Source: Davidsoniella eucalypti
Lineage: Eukaryota > Ascomycota > Sordariomycetes > Microascales > Ceratocystidaceae
Length of the DNA: 64,000 nucleotides
NCBI GenBank assembly: GCA_004009845.1
Contig: RMBW01000013.1
Location: 248,001-312,000, forward strand
Direction: 5' to 3'
Numbering within the stretch: the first letter of the stretch is position 1; every line of letters starts with the position of its first letter. Shown here piece after piece: positions 35,079 to 45,658 of this stretch. Position numbers and translations under genes: made by a program. The notes below the pieces were generated by a model. It worked only from the letters and a program-made list of their open reading frames with translations, ran no database searches and was not told the origin of the DNA.

Positions 35079-37284
35079 ATGCATCTCTGCACCCTCCTGG
35101 CCTTGACGGCCTCGGCCACTGCCATCGACATTACTGTGTCGCATAGTGGCGGTAACACCACAAGCGGCCACCAATATGGTTTCCTGCACGAAGTTAGTCG
35201 AATCAAGTCCATCAAACATAGCAATGTCCGTAACCACGACTGACGTGACTTAGGACATCAACAACTCCGGAGACGGGGGTTTTTACGCTGAGCTCATTAC
35301 CAACCGGGCTTTCCAGTTCAGTGATGCCTTCCCCGTCTCACTTAACGGCTGGTCTTCGGTAGACTCGTCATTGGCGTTACTCAATATAACTCCGCCGCTT
35401 TCATCCGCTCTTCCTACCTCAGTCCGTGTGACTCCGGCCAGTGGTGCAAGTGCGGCAGGCCTTAGCAATGAAGGATACTGGGGCATCGATGTCAAGAAAC
35501 AGACTTATACGGGATCGTTCTGGGTTCACGGCGGATACTCGGGTCTCTTTAATGCGTCACTGGTATCGACGGTAGGAACCGTGCTTGGAAGTGTGGCCAT
35601 TGAAAGCAAGTCTGTCGATGGAGAGTGGACGGAGCATGATATTACGCTGGTACCGAGTGTCAATGCTACAGACAGCAACAACGTCTTCCAGATTACATTC
35701 GACCCCTCGGTAAGTGTTTGTAGAGGGCCACTGAGTACTACGACAGAGCCACTGACCATAGTATAGGGCCTTTCTGGCGATTCACTGGATTTAAATCTAG
35801 TGAGCCTGTTCCCTCCTACATACAATAACCGTAAGAACGGACTGCGTATCGATCTTATTGATACTATGACCGGCTATGGAGCGGTAAGTGATCCATATAT
35901 GCCGTGTCGAGAAAGGGTGATCTAACGAGGATATAGAAATTCTTCCGTTTCCCTGGCGGTAACATGCTAGAAGGAAACACAATTGCTACCCGTTGGGATT
36001 GGAAGGACTCGATCGGTGAACTCAAGGATCGTCCTGGTTTCCCTGGAGTATGGGGATATCAGCAAACGAATGGCCTTGGCCTGCTTGAGTATCTATACTG
36101 GGCAGAGGACACCGGAATGGAGCCTGGTAAGCATTATTCTATAGTCTTTCTTAGTGACACATGCTGACGCTGTTGTACCTCGTAGTCCTGGCCGTATGGG
36201 GTGGCCTTGCCCTCGACGGTGCTGTAGTCGCTGAGGCCGATATACAGCCTTATATCGATGATGCCCTCGATGAGTTGGAGTTTGTTCTTGGCGATGCTTC
36301 TACAACATGGGGTGCAAAGCGCGCTGCTCTAGGTCGAACCGAGCCCTTCAAGTTGAACTATGTCGAGGTTGGCAACGAGGACTGGCTTGAGGGCGGCACT
36401 GCTGGCTGGAATGCCTACATGGAATACCGTTTCCCGTTGTTCCAAAAGGCAATCCTAGCTAAATATCCCTACATCAACGTTATCTCGTCTGGTGCTACTA
36501 CAAATGGTTATACCAATATCCCACAGCCGGCGCTGGGCGACTACCACGCATATCTAACCCCCGATGCGCTGGTTCAAGAATTCAACAGATTCGACAATAT
36601 CAACATTAGCCACATTGTGGGCGAGGTTGCTGCTGTCCACCCTAACGGAGGCACGGACTGGAGTGGCCCGATTAGAACCCGCCCGTGGTGGATTGGCTCG
36701 GTTGGTGAAGCCATCACCCTGATCGGCTATGAACGTAATTCGGACCGTGTGCGTGGCACTTTCAATGTAAGTCCCCGAACATAACGTTTTGGTGATATGA
36801 CGATTTGTAGCTAACTGTCTTGTTTCAGGCTCCCATTATCTGCAACCTGAATCGCTACCAGTGGCCAGCTACCATGGTCCACTTCACAGCCAACCCTTCA
36901 GAGACCATTCTTTCGACTAGCTGGCACGTGTGGTCGCTACTAGCGTCTAAAGAGTTTGTGAGCACTCTACCGACTACTAATGCTTTTAACCCCGTGTACT
37001 ATGTCGCTGGAAAGACCGCCGATGATACGCTTGTATGGAAGGGTGCTGCTTATAACACAACAGGCGCGGCGGCGGTCCCTGTTACGGTGACTTTTGAAGG
37101 CATCTCACAGGGCGCTACAGCATCATTTACTCTACTTACAGGCCCCTCTAATGGCTATGCAGTCAACACTGCCACTGATGATGTCGTGGTCTCAAGCACA
37201 ACAACACTGACGGCGGGTAGTGGTGGCGTGTTTAGCTTCGAGTTGCCTCAATGGAGTGTAGGCTTACTAGAGACTTCGGCCTAA
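35079..37284 (+). CDS. Secreted GH51 alpha-L-arabinofuranosidase
   Basis: Six exons (35079-35192, 35254-35709, 35767-35883, 35937-36126, 36186-36766, 36829-37284) with five introns of 53-62 nt give 637 residues, the normal size for fungal GH51. A signal peptide MHLCTLLALTASATA precedes IDITV. The N-terminal domain has QYGFLHEDINNSGDGGFYAE and NRAFQF. The (beta/alpha)8 barrel carries KFFRFPGGNMLEG and the acid/base glutamate in VEVGNEDW (Glu357). The nucleophile is expected at Glu439 in HIVGEVAAVHPNGG. A C-terminal beta domain starts near APIICNLNRYQW. The enzyme removes L-arabinose side chains from arabinan and arabinoxylan outside the cell. All splice joins restore family-typical sequence, and the reading frame is intact. 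A permease gene follows on the same strand after 408 bp. Confidence 0.93.
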
Positions 37285-37692
37285 AGTGAGTGAGTTGTAC
37301 AAAAGATGGCGCTCTGGAAGCGCTGGGATACCAATGCGAGTAGGGCTCATATGACTCAAGAATGAATTGTATAGTAAAGTTTGAATAGGGAAATTTCATG
37401 TTCAATGATGAATATTGCATCCAAAACTTCGTGCAAATATACAACCGTATGTGGATGTGACGGATATAACCCTATTTCGTCGAATAAGGGTTAGGCATAG
37501 CCAGAGATGGTAGGTGATTGCGACTTACAGCTGATCAATGACGCAGATTGGCACATATATGTAGCTTCTCTTCTCAACGAAGTGCTCTTTCCCAACCAAA
37601 GACAAGGCTGAAGAAATACGCAAAACCATTTTTATTTTATAGATTCGATTAGCACTTTGTAGTTTCATCACTACTAAACTTCACTCACTAGA
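37285..37692. promoter_or_regulatory. Spacer between GH51 and permease genes
   Basis: These 408 bases contain the arabinofuranosidase 3' UTR and the permease promoter. An imperfect inverted pair, AACCCTATTTCG/CGAATAAGGGTT, at about 37467-37492 could form a hairpin, possibly involved in 3' end formation. Confidence 0.4.
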
Positions 37693-39433
37693 ATGCCAGA
37701 TAATCACGATGCGTCGCAACCGCTTCTTGCAGCTGGACAAATCCCGCAACGCGACGAGAATCCAACTCTTTCCTATGGCGCCGCACCAGTATCGGATTCT
37801 GTGGTGGAGGCTACTGAAGCCTCGCCCGCTAGCCACACTGGACCTCCTCGTACCTTGGGAGCTATCGAGGCATTTGGAATATTGATTAGCATCGTTATCG
37901 GCAGTGGAATATTCACGTCACCTGGGTCCATTGACACCAATGTTCCGTCGCCAGGCACTGGCCTGATTGTTTGGCTTATTGGTGGATTATTGGCATGGAC
38001 AGGCGCTAGTACAGTTGCTGAACTGGGCACTGCAATTCCCGGAGAAGGTAGGTCTCCTCAGTTCTCCATATACCATGCTTAAATACTAAACAAGCTTGCC
38101 ATTTGTTTACTTAGGTGGCGTACAGCCTTATTTACAATACATCTTCGGCGATGTGTTTGGCTTTCTTGCCGCCTGGACATGGATTGTTGCCGTGATGCCA
38201 GCTACGCTCGCAATCTTGAGTATTGTGTTTGTGGATAGCATTGTTTCTGCCCTAGTTTCTGATGCTAGCGATGGACCATCATGGCTTCTCCAGAAGCTCC
38301 TCTCTATCGGCGTACTCATCATCGTGAGTCTCGCCAACTGTATCAGCACCAAAGCTAGTACCCAACTCAATAGCTTCTTCGTTGGCACCAAGTTCACAGC
38401 CATTGCCTTAGTGGTGATTGCTGGCCTTGCTGTTGTTGTCGCCGAAGTTTATCGCGATGATAGCGAGTCGCCAGAAATTGGCGGTGGTGATTGGCACAAA
38501 CGGTCCTGGTTTGCGGCTCGAGTTAGTGTCAACCCAGATGGCTCCGAGACAGACTGGACACAGCTATCACAGTGGGAAACGCTGGGCCATTATTCGGCTG
38601 CGCTCTACGGGGCCTTGTGGGCATACTCGGGCTGGGATAAGGCCGTCTATGTATCCGCAGAGCTAAAGGATCCTGTGCGTCAACTACCATTAGCAATCAA
38701 CACTGCTATCCCGACAATAATCGCAAGTTTCATTGCTACAATTGCTAGTTACTATGTTTTACTACCATGGAATGAGGTTTCCGTGACTGATAGTGTCGCT
38801 GTAGTAAGCCCATCCACATGTTTTACTATGATGTGCTCATATTGACGTATCTTATAGACTGCAATTGCCCGCCTTTTTGGACCTACAATCGGCCTTCTAG
38901 CTTCAATAATCATCGCCCTTGTTGTAGCAGGCTCACTATTAGGAAATTCGTTTGTTGCTGGCCGTATGGCCGTCTCTGCCGCTAACAAGAATTGGCTTCC
39001 AAGCCAGCTTAACATCGTCAGTAGCATCCGGATTCCTACTTTAAATTCATCTATAGTATCTGCCACTGAACACGAGAGTGATACCAGCGGTGATGTTCCT
39101 GTCAATGCAATTGGACTCGCAGCTCTCATTGCATCCGTTTATATTTTGATCGGCGACTTCCGTGCTCTAGTGACATTCAACGGTATTGGTGAATTTACCT
39201 TCTTCTTCCTTACTGTGCTTGGTGCCGTCATTCTTCGTATCCGCGAGCCAGGCCTCCACCGCCCATATAAACCATATATTGCTGTTCCGGTCGTATTCAC
39301 CCTAGTCAGTGGTTTCGTTGTTATTCGTGGCGCCATCTTTGCACCCAAGCAGGCTGTCGTACTTTTGGTATTATGGATAGTTGGAGTAGCTTACTATCAT
39401 GTACGTCGATGGAGAGCATCTGTTCATCTCTAA
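37693..39433 (+). CDS. Amino-acid permease, LAT type (APC superfamily)
   Basis: Three exons (37693-38047, 38115-38803, 38858-39433) with introns of 67 and 54 nt give 539 residues. A hydrophilic N-terminal tail of about 55 residues precedes roughly twelve hydrophobic segments. The first has the substrate-binding signature ISIVIGSGIFTSPG, the glycine motif of L-type transporters such as LAT1 and yeast Mup1. Others include LLAWTGASTVAELGTAIPGEGGVQPY (TM2-3), YSAALYGALWAYSGWDKAVYV (TM6) and NSFVAGRMAVSAANKNWLPS (TM8 and following loop). These proteins import neutral amino acids or methionine across the plasma membrane; the substrate here cannot be told. A large loop around residues 275-310 carries the polar segment DWHKRSWFAARVSVNPDGSE. 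A short cytosolic C-terminus ends VHL. Confidence 0.9.
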
Positions 39434-39866
39434 GACTTAGTGAAACGGGGAAAAGTGACCTGATCTTATTCTTTAATATCTACCTAGTTGTACACCTTCG
39501 ATCGTGTCTATGCTCTTTACCTTAATAGATGGATTTCTGACGACTCTTCTCCTGCCTTTTGATGTGCAAAAGAGTTTTTTTTTTTTCGCAGCCATGGTGA
39601 TTATCGAGAATACTCTGTCCAAGTTGTATAGTGCCTTGACGAATTTGGATGTAGTGGGTGATGGAAGCAGTTTTGTCAGTAAAGCAGTGGCTTGTACGTA
39701 GTCAAGTTTTATAGTGCCGTTAGCTATCTTGTCGCCATGCGTATGTGCCTAGATGCTTGACTAGTGGCATCTTTAGCGGCTATAGCAATGGCGGAGAGTG
39801 TTGGAACAACAGACCACACTACTTATGTAGAAAGGTGGTAATGAATCGTTCGGGAGCAGATGGCTC
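39434..39866. other. Intergenic, no gene seen
   Basis: Downstream region of the permease gene up to the dead retroelement. A 65-codon frame at 39504-39701 is not supported as a gene. Confidence 0.45.
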
Positions 39867-41330
39867 CTAGTTCCCAAAGTTGGGCTCGGTCTTGATCCTG
39901 GCAAACGGAGCGGCTGTCAGTGGGATGGGTCCCAGATCCTGTAGTTTGCGGAGCCTGTGTATCCCACCATTACCAATGGCCCTTTGATGATGGCCCCTGC
40001 TCTTTCTGCCGCACCATTCTGAGCCTGCGTGTGTGGTGCCGAGGCTTGTATGGTGATTCCGTGCTCGGCTAGGCGTAAGGATGCGTTCTTGAACACGATC
40101 TCTTGGTCGCATTCTAGTGTACATCTGCGTATACGAGAAGATCCGGGCATTTCTTGTACAATGGGGCCATGAAAAGCATGTATAGTACTGGCGATACTGG
40201 CGAGCGTTGAGGGAGCTTCTAACAAGGGTCGTGGTGACACCTGTTTCCGTGCGCATACTTGCGGCCTTGTCCTCCATGATGCTTCTCACCCATTGGCAAA
40301 GCTTCGTCGGCTAGCGGTTCTCAATTAGTCTCTGTTCCATCTTCGCTGGGTCCAGTCAAATGCCCCCTTGATGTCAAAGGTGAAAATTGAGGTGACTTTT
40401 CAGTACTTTGCGTCCTCAATCCTTCCTCTGAGCTCATGGGCATGTCGGTGACTTGGCGCGGCGCGGCGCAAATGTAGTTTCTCAGGATGATCCCTTTCTC
40501 AATAGCTTTCTTCCACAGGGCCGCTCGCTTGCATCCGGGTTTGGATCTTGGAGCTGCTATTCTGGGCTTGTGTATGGCTTTGTGTGTGTTTCTGAAAGGA
40601 GGGTTATCGATTCCGCTGTGCATGTCGTTTTCGTACCATCCGGTCTCTGCAGTAGCGAGATTCGCCTGTACGTCTTGTTGTTGGCCCATTTGATCGCTCT
40701 GATCTCCGTACTGGTCAGTTCCTGCAAGCCCTCACCAGATCTCAGGCACCTCTCAGGCGCATTGTACACTCCAGATAGGCGGAACACTCCGTTCGTTGTC
40801 CTGATGCGGATTGGACATAGGTCCGGGTGGGCCTGGTGTGTTTCTACTGTCTCAATGTCCGTCCATACATAAGCAATACTCTGCGGTCAATCCTTCCATC
40901 CCTCTCCCGGACTGTGGGCTGACTGTCGTGGTGTCTTTGGACTTAGGGGCGGCAAGGTCCGGGCCTCTCTTGCAGGTAGATTCTCCCGATGGGGGGAGTG
41001 TGAGTTGGATATCAATTCTTCCCTGAGGACGGAGAGGGAGAGTTAATAGTAGGTAGACGTTAAAGAGCAAAAGATAAACAAAAGAAGGTAAGTGGTTGTG
41101 TTGCGCATGCCGCCCAAAGGTTGGGCCACTCTGTAAGACCGGCGTTGGAACTCTGTCCTAGTCCGGGTTCTTTCACACAATGCATGCCGGGCGGGTCCCA
41201 GTGTGGGTTCCTTCCCCGTATTGATTTGTCGGCTGTAGTGAAATAGGCTGTATGATCGGACTGTATGCCTTTCTTGCCAATCGCGTACATGATCTACATC
41301 CCAATCTGTAGAGCAGGTTTCGATATCCAT
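39867..41330 (-). mobile_element. Degenerate LINE reverse transcriptase joined to a copia integrase fragment
   Basis: On the minus strand, going from 41.07 kb downward, frames shift repeatedly but keep LINE order. STEIRAIKWANNKTYRRISL is followed by the RT motif FTFDIKGAFD near 40.37 kb, then VRSIMEDKAASMRTETGVTT, then PVSPVLYMLFMAPLYKKCPD with VYAD near 40.14 kb. Immediately afterwards the sequence changes to a Ty1/copia integrase core end: DQEIVFKNASLRLAEHGITI followed by QASAPHTQAQNGAAERAGAI (39.92-40.12 kb). No frame is long enough to be functional. The region is therefore a composite of two retroelement types, by nested insertion and deletion or by template switching. Confidence 0.7.
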
Positions 41331-41665
41331 CTAGATTTAATTATATATCTTGATAAGTATGTGCAGCGAGTATGGTGTAAACCCAGAAGACGCACAAGGT
41401 TAATATGACAAAATAAAGCTCGTGAAACCGATTTTTTGTTGTGATTTTTTCCTAAGATGGCTTGACTTGGCTATGTTTTACGTCTACCTGTATCACCAGG
41501 ATTATACGACGCCGGATTGGTTACCGAACAGATATTCAAAGTCCTCCGCTTAGACACACTCAATGGCTTCTGTATGTTCGGGACGACACCGTCCCCTAGC
41601 CCCGAAGAACAAGTGACCAAGGCAAATAAAACAAGGAAAAACAGAAACAAAAACCACACCAAATC

Positions 41666-42945
41666 TCAGTCACTTCCCCCCTCCGCTGTACTTGTCTGGC
41701 CCGCTGATGGGGCTTCTTCTTTAGGCGCATGGGCTCTGTAATGCCGCCATTTCACCTCCAGTCTCTTGGCAAGATACTTGCAGGAGCTCTCTTTCCGAAG
41801 TAGCTTTTTGACAAAGCTAGTCCGGAGTAGCCTCTCATTTCTGGGGCACGCCCAGGGATGGAAAGGTTCCTTCCGTTGATGGCACAGTGGACAGTTTCTT
41901 TCCGCATCTGTATGTTCGAACCTGTCATGGTACTCCGCAAAGTCGCCATGGCCTATCCGGGCAGTTAGGATCCGTCCCACCGTAGATCTGTGCTGGTCTT
42001 TAAACCAGTCCACCTTGTAGACAGTCTTTGTTTCAAATCGAACCCCAAGGTGCTTTCTCGGCTCGCACTCCGCTATCCATGACTTGAAGTCGGCATTCAG
42101 CTGTGCGTTTTTCCATCTGTGGGCGGAAGCAAGGGACATATGGTCACGGTCCAGGTCTACAAGCTTAGTATTGCTTGTACACCCTTGTTTTGCCAACTTG
42201 TCAACTAGCTCGTTGCCAGGAACATTAGTGTGTCCTGGGACCCATCTGATGCCACCGACCGCTAGCTCTACGTGCTCAGTGCCTCCTTTCCACTCATGGA
42301 GTAAGCTTCGGATCTTGTTGACAGCCTCTTGAGAAGTTCCATTCTTACCCGCCATATTGGAGATGCGTTGTGCAACACCCAAATTGTCAAGGCACAGATA
42401 TAGACTGCCTGCATCGGGAGGAGCATGCTTGATGGCCGCTTGGACTGCATTGTCCGCAGCAATAGCCTCTGTGTCGGCCACTTCTCGTAAAGAGCCACAT
42501 GACCCTAGACCTTCACACAGTTTGATGCCCTCATAAAAGACTGCCCAGTCAGCCCCTGTCCTGCCCTTCTCATCGCGAGAACCATCGGAGTAAACCCATA
42601 ACGTTTTCGGGTCTGCCTCAGCCACCTCTTTCAAATGATGTTTGGCGGCTTCTTCTTTGTCTAGTTGCGGTGGCAGACAGTCACGGGGGCCCTTTTCTTC
42701 TGGGAAGAGTCTGTTCGACTCTTTAATCGGCACCGGAAGTAATTTCTTGTACACATCGATGTGTCCTTCTATCTCTGTGATGCACAGCGGGTGCCGGGAG
42801 TCTACCGTGGAAGCCCGAATGGCGGCGGCTCTATCAAGGTCCTTCAGTATCATCTCCATGTTTGGGAACGAGGATTGTAGGAGGGAAGGTTGTCCTTCAA
42901 AGCAGTGTGGTGAACTAGGAAATATAAGTGTATCATCATGATAAT
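41666..42945 (-). mobile_element. 5'-truncated Tad-like LINE with intact RNase H and zinc-knuckle frame
   Basis: An uninterrupted frame (ATG at 42859, 397 codons, and still open upstream through FPSSPHCFEGQPSLLQ to near the tRNA) encodes the 3' part of LINE ORF2. RNase H is seen as LWVYSDGSRDEKGRTGADWA, with the first Asp, then ADTEAIAADNAVQAAI, LCLDNLGVAQR and RWVPGHTNVPGNELVDKLA. A C-terminal Cys/His cluster CPLCHQRKEPFHPWACPR follows. The reverse transcriptase and endonuclease are absent, as expected for 5' truncation during target-primed insertion. The open frame suggests a younger insertion than the other LINE pieces in the window. Its truncated end lies within about 20 bp of the 5' end of tRNA-Ala. 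Confidence 0.85.
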
Positions 42946-42961
42946 TATCATCGGCTTCAAA

Positions 42962-43058
42962 GGGGACATGGTCTAGTGGTATGACGGATCCTTAGCATAG
43001 TTGAGGCTTCGGCTTCTCGGCTTGGATCAGGTCCGGGGTTCGATTCCCCGTGTCTCCA
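42962..43058 (+). tRNA. tRNA-Ala (anticodon AGC) with 25-nt intron
   Basis: Acceptor stem GGGGACA pairs with TGTCTCC and includes the G3-T70 wobble pair that marks tRNA-Ala. D-arm GTC/GAC encloses the A-box-like TCTAGTGGTAT. The anticodon stem is GATCC (42987-42991) and GGATC (43024-43028). The loop is TTAGCA, an intron at 42998-43022, then T. Anticodon AGC is at 42994-42996. The intron contains GGCT repeats that can pair with the anticodon, as usual for nuclear tRNA introns. The T-arm is CGGGG-TTCGATT-CCCCG and the discriminator base is A. Confidence 0.9.
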
Positions 43059-43064
43059 TTTTTT
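43059..43064 (+). terminator. Pol III terminator of tRNA-Ala
   Basis: Six consecutive T residues directly after the discriminator base. Confidence 0.85.
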
Positions 43065-43181
43065 CTTGGCTCTTATATCACACGATTCGAATTCCATTCG
43101 AATATCAAAGCTAAAATCGGTGATGTTGTATTTTTGCTTGCTAATGCCTATAATATTCATGTATCTGTATCGCCTAATTCC

Positions 43182-44615
43182 TCAAGAAGACCCATTTGAC
43201 CCGCCTACTGATCCCCAGGTGTGCCGTCTAGCTTGTTTTGTTTCTTTTCTTTGAGATTTCTGCCACGGTTTGGAACGTAGCGCCTTACATTGTAGTTCCC
43301 AGATCGGCTCTGCCATTGCGATGTAATCCATACCAAACTTCTCTACACACTCCTCAGCCTTCTTTGTTTCCGAATAATCAATAGCCCAGTATTTTTGTTC
43401 GTCCAAGTTAGCTAAGACTAGTTGTCGCCAAGTACTTTTCCAGCATTCAACCGTTGCTCTGGCCTCAACACTATCACTGCGTATGTTCTTGGCTATAAGG
43501 TAATAGGAGCCCTTGATCATATGTGCCCGTTTAGGTTTGTAAAGACGCACATCTGCAAACTGGCTGAACTGGAAGGCGCGCAATAGTGACGTACTATTGT
43601 ATGCTCGGTGCATCAGTATCACCATAGTTCCGCCCGGACGTAGTCTTTCGAGGCCAAGTCCCATTTGCAGAAGATCTAGACGCCAGCTTTCGTGATATCG
43701 GCGCCAGTCTGCACGGTGCTCGTCATGCTCCGTCAGGACTTTGCCGTCGCAGATGACAAGGTCGAAGTCTTTATCTTCAGGATCAAAGGCCGTCGTCCAG
43801 CGAAAGGTAGCCAACTGATCGGCAACGCTGTCATTGGCCATGATGTCTTCGACGCGTAGCCCCATGTCATGGGCAAACAGATTGATGTCTTCCGACTTGA
43901 GCTTTACTGACGCTGCTTGTTCCATGAGAACTTCGTGGCCTCCAACATCTATCGGTAAAGTGAAAGCTGTCGTCTGCATCGGTGAGAAACCCCGCCCGTT
44001 TCCGCCTCGATTAAGTAAGCAGCGGCTTTTGTATCTTTGAAGGGTATATTCAACGAAGCCTCCCGGTGCCATACAAAAGTCCATCATTTTGGGCGCAAAG
44101 CCCTCTTGCGGTCGTCGAGGCAAAAAGAAGGCGCCAGTCTCATAGTCAATCTCTGATGCAATCTGGATCATGAGATTATATAGCCCTAGGCATACACGGG
44201 GCGGCGGCTTCACGCCATCTTTCTTGCGCTTCTCAAAATAGGCATCGGCTTTTGTATCGTCTTTGGTCTACATGACAAGTGTAAAACCATTGTTAGCTAT
44301 CATACTCGGTATTTTATGTACGCGTGCGAAACTAACAAGTATACATGTCTCTAGAAATTCTCGGTATACCAGAGAATGCTCTGTGAAAAAGTCCCTGACT
44401 CGTTTGTTATTGGCGCTCGAGCCAGTCTTATAGAACACGAGTTCGTCATTCTTTTTCTTCTCCTGGTCATCATCATCGTTCAAAATCTCGGTGGCAGCGG
44501 TTGACTCGGTTGCTTGGCTTTCTTCTGAATCGTCAGATCTGATATCAGCCAGAACACTCCATCGGTTATTCCCAACCTTGGAGGGTACGAAGGGGGCGGA
44601 TCTGGGGTTGAGCAT
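43182..44615 (-). CDS. FtsJ-like (RrmJ-type) SAM-dependent methyltransferase domain protein
   Basis: Two exons (44337-44615 and 43182-44267, 69-nt intron) give 454 residues. The first 75 or so residues are acidic and polar. The Rossmann core starts with the SAM-binding motif MDFCMAPGGFVEYTL (about residue 156). It continues with FDLVICDGK, DLLQMGLGLERLRPGGTMVI and a final strand FADVRLYKPKRAHMIKGSYY followed by LIAKN. FtsJ enzymes add 2'-O-methyl groups to rRNA, tRNA or cap nucleotides; the substrate here is unknown. The usual K-D-K-E tetrad is only partly visible: the Glu of the canonical SxE-Y motif is replaced by Ser-Tyr. A basic C-terminus KSQRKETKQARR may contact RNA. The donor GTTAGT was chosen because the alternative GTATAC breaks the frame. 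Confidence 0.82.
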
Positions 44616-45658
44616 GTTGAATAATGTTCTTGTGGTGTGTGCTGTCTCTAGTGGAAGATAGCTGGTTCAAGAACGAGAATACCAGCGAACATGTTGATGG
44701 TTTATATCTTGTTCTTCCATTGGTGCTGCTGTGAATAATACTGGCGGGCCTCTTACATGATTACCCAACATGTATGACGGCATCTACTCGTGCTCTTGCA
44801 TATAGATGAAGCCTATGATTGGATGTATTAATGTCACAAACATGGTTCTAGGTACGCCAAATGATACATAGAATTACCATCGGGAAACACATCTATATGG
44901 TTGGCTGCCTGGCCATGTACACAGCATATAGTGAGTGGGGTGAGATCACGGGTTTCTAGATTGGGCACAGAGCAGTGTAGATTGCAACACTGTTTGGTCG
45001 CCCTGTTTTACTCGAGATGGCATCCATAGGTATTTATCTCATAGAACAAACAGAAAATGATAGAATATCTAAAGTGCACTTTTTCGGTATGGATCCGACC
45101 TCCATGCATAAATCACATGTCCAGGTATTTCAGCCTAACCAACAAGCTACAATGCCATATTATCACGACACACAACAATACTAGCTACGTCATCTTGGAA
45201 ACAAAGATACTAACTCGACCAAAGAATACTTGTACCTAGAGGCGTTATTTATATGTAGAAATACATAAAGCTATATTCATTTGGTCGGCCTGTTCCAGCT
45301 TGTATATAAACGATGGTTTTAGAATTTCTCCCTTCTTTGTAGTATCAGCGTTTTGCCAACCTAGATGGAATGAAGGGGTAGGCAACCATATCAGAGCTGA
45401 TGATACATGCCTTGGAATGCTATCATCTCCCTTATGACGGGATTTCTTCTAAACAAACTAGTACTTGTTAACGGTCAAGTTCTCATTCCGCCCAGTGATA
45501 CATATTATTAGTATTGGGGTATTTTAAGTCAAGCATCTGCTCTACTTGAACCTAAGATTATGTTCTATTTTGCTTTTGAAAAAAAAAGAGCCCATAAAGA
45601 TCATTTTTAGTATCGCACATATCCGTTACATCATATAAAAACTTGGCACTTTTACACA
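44616..45658. other. Intergenic, upstream of the FtsJ-like gene; no gene seen
   Basis: About 1 kb of AT-rich sequence. It presumably holds the promoter of the methyltransferase gene. No supportable frame. Confidence 0.5.

Noticed and set aside
44337..44345. Alternative donor GTATAC in the FtsJ-like gene
   Set aside because: Splicing there shifts the frame into the methyltransferase domain; GTTAGT at 44336 keeps it.
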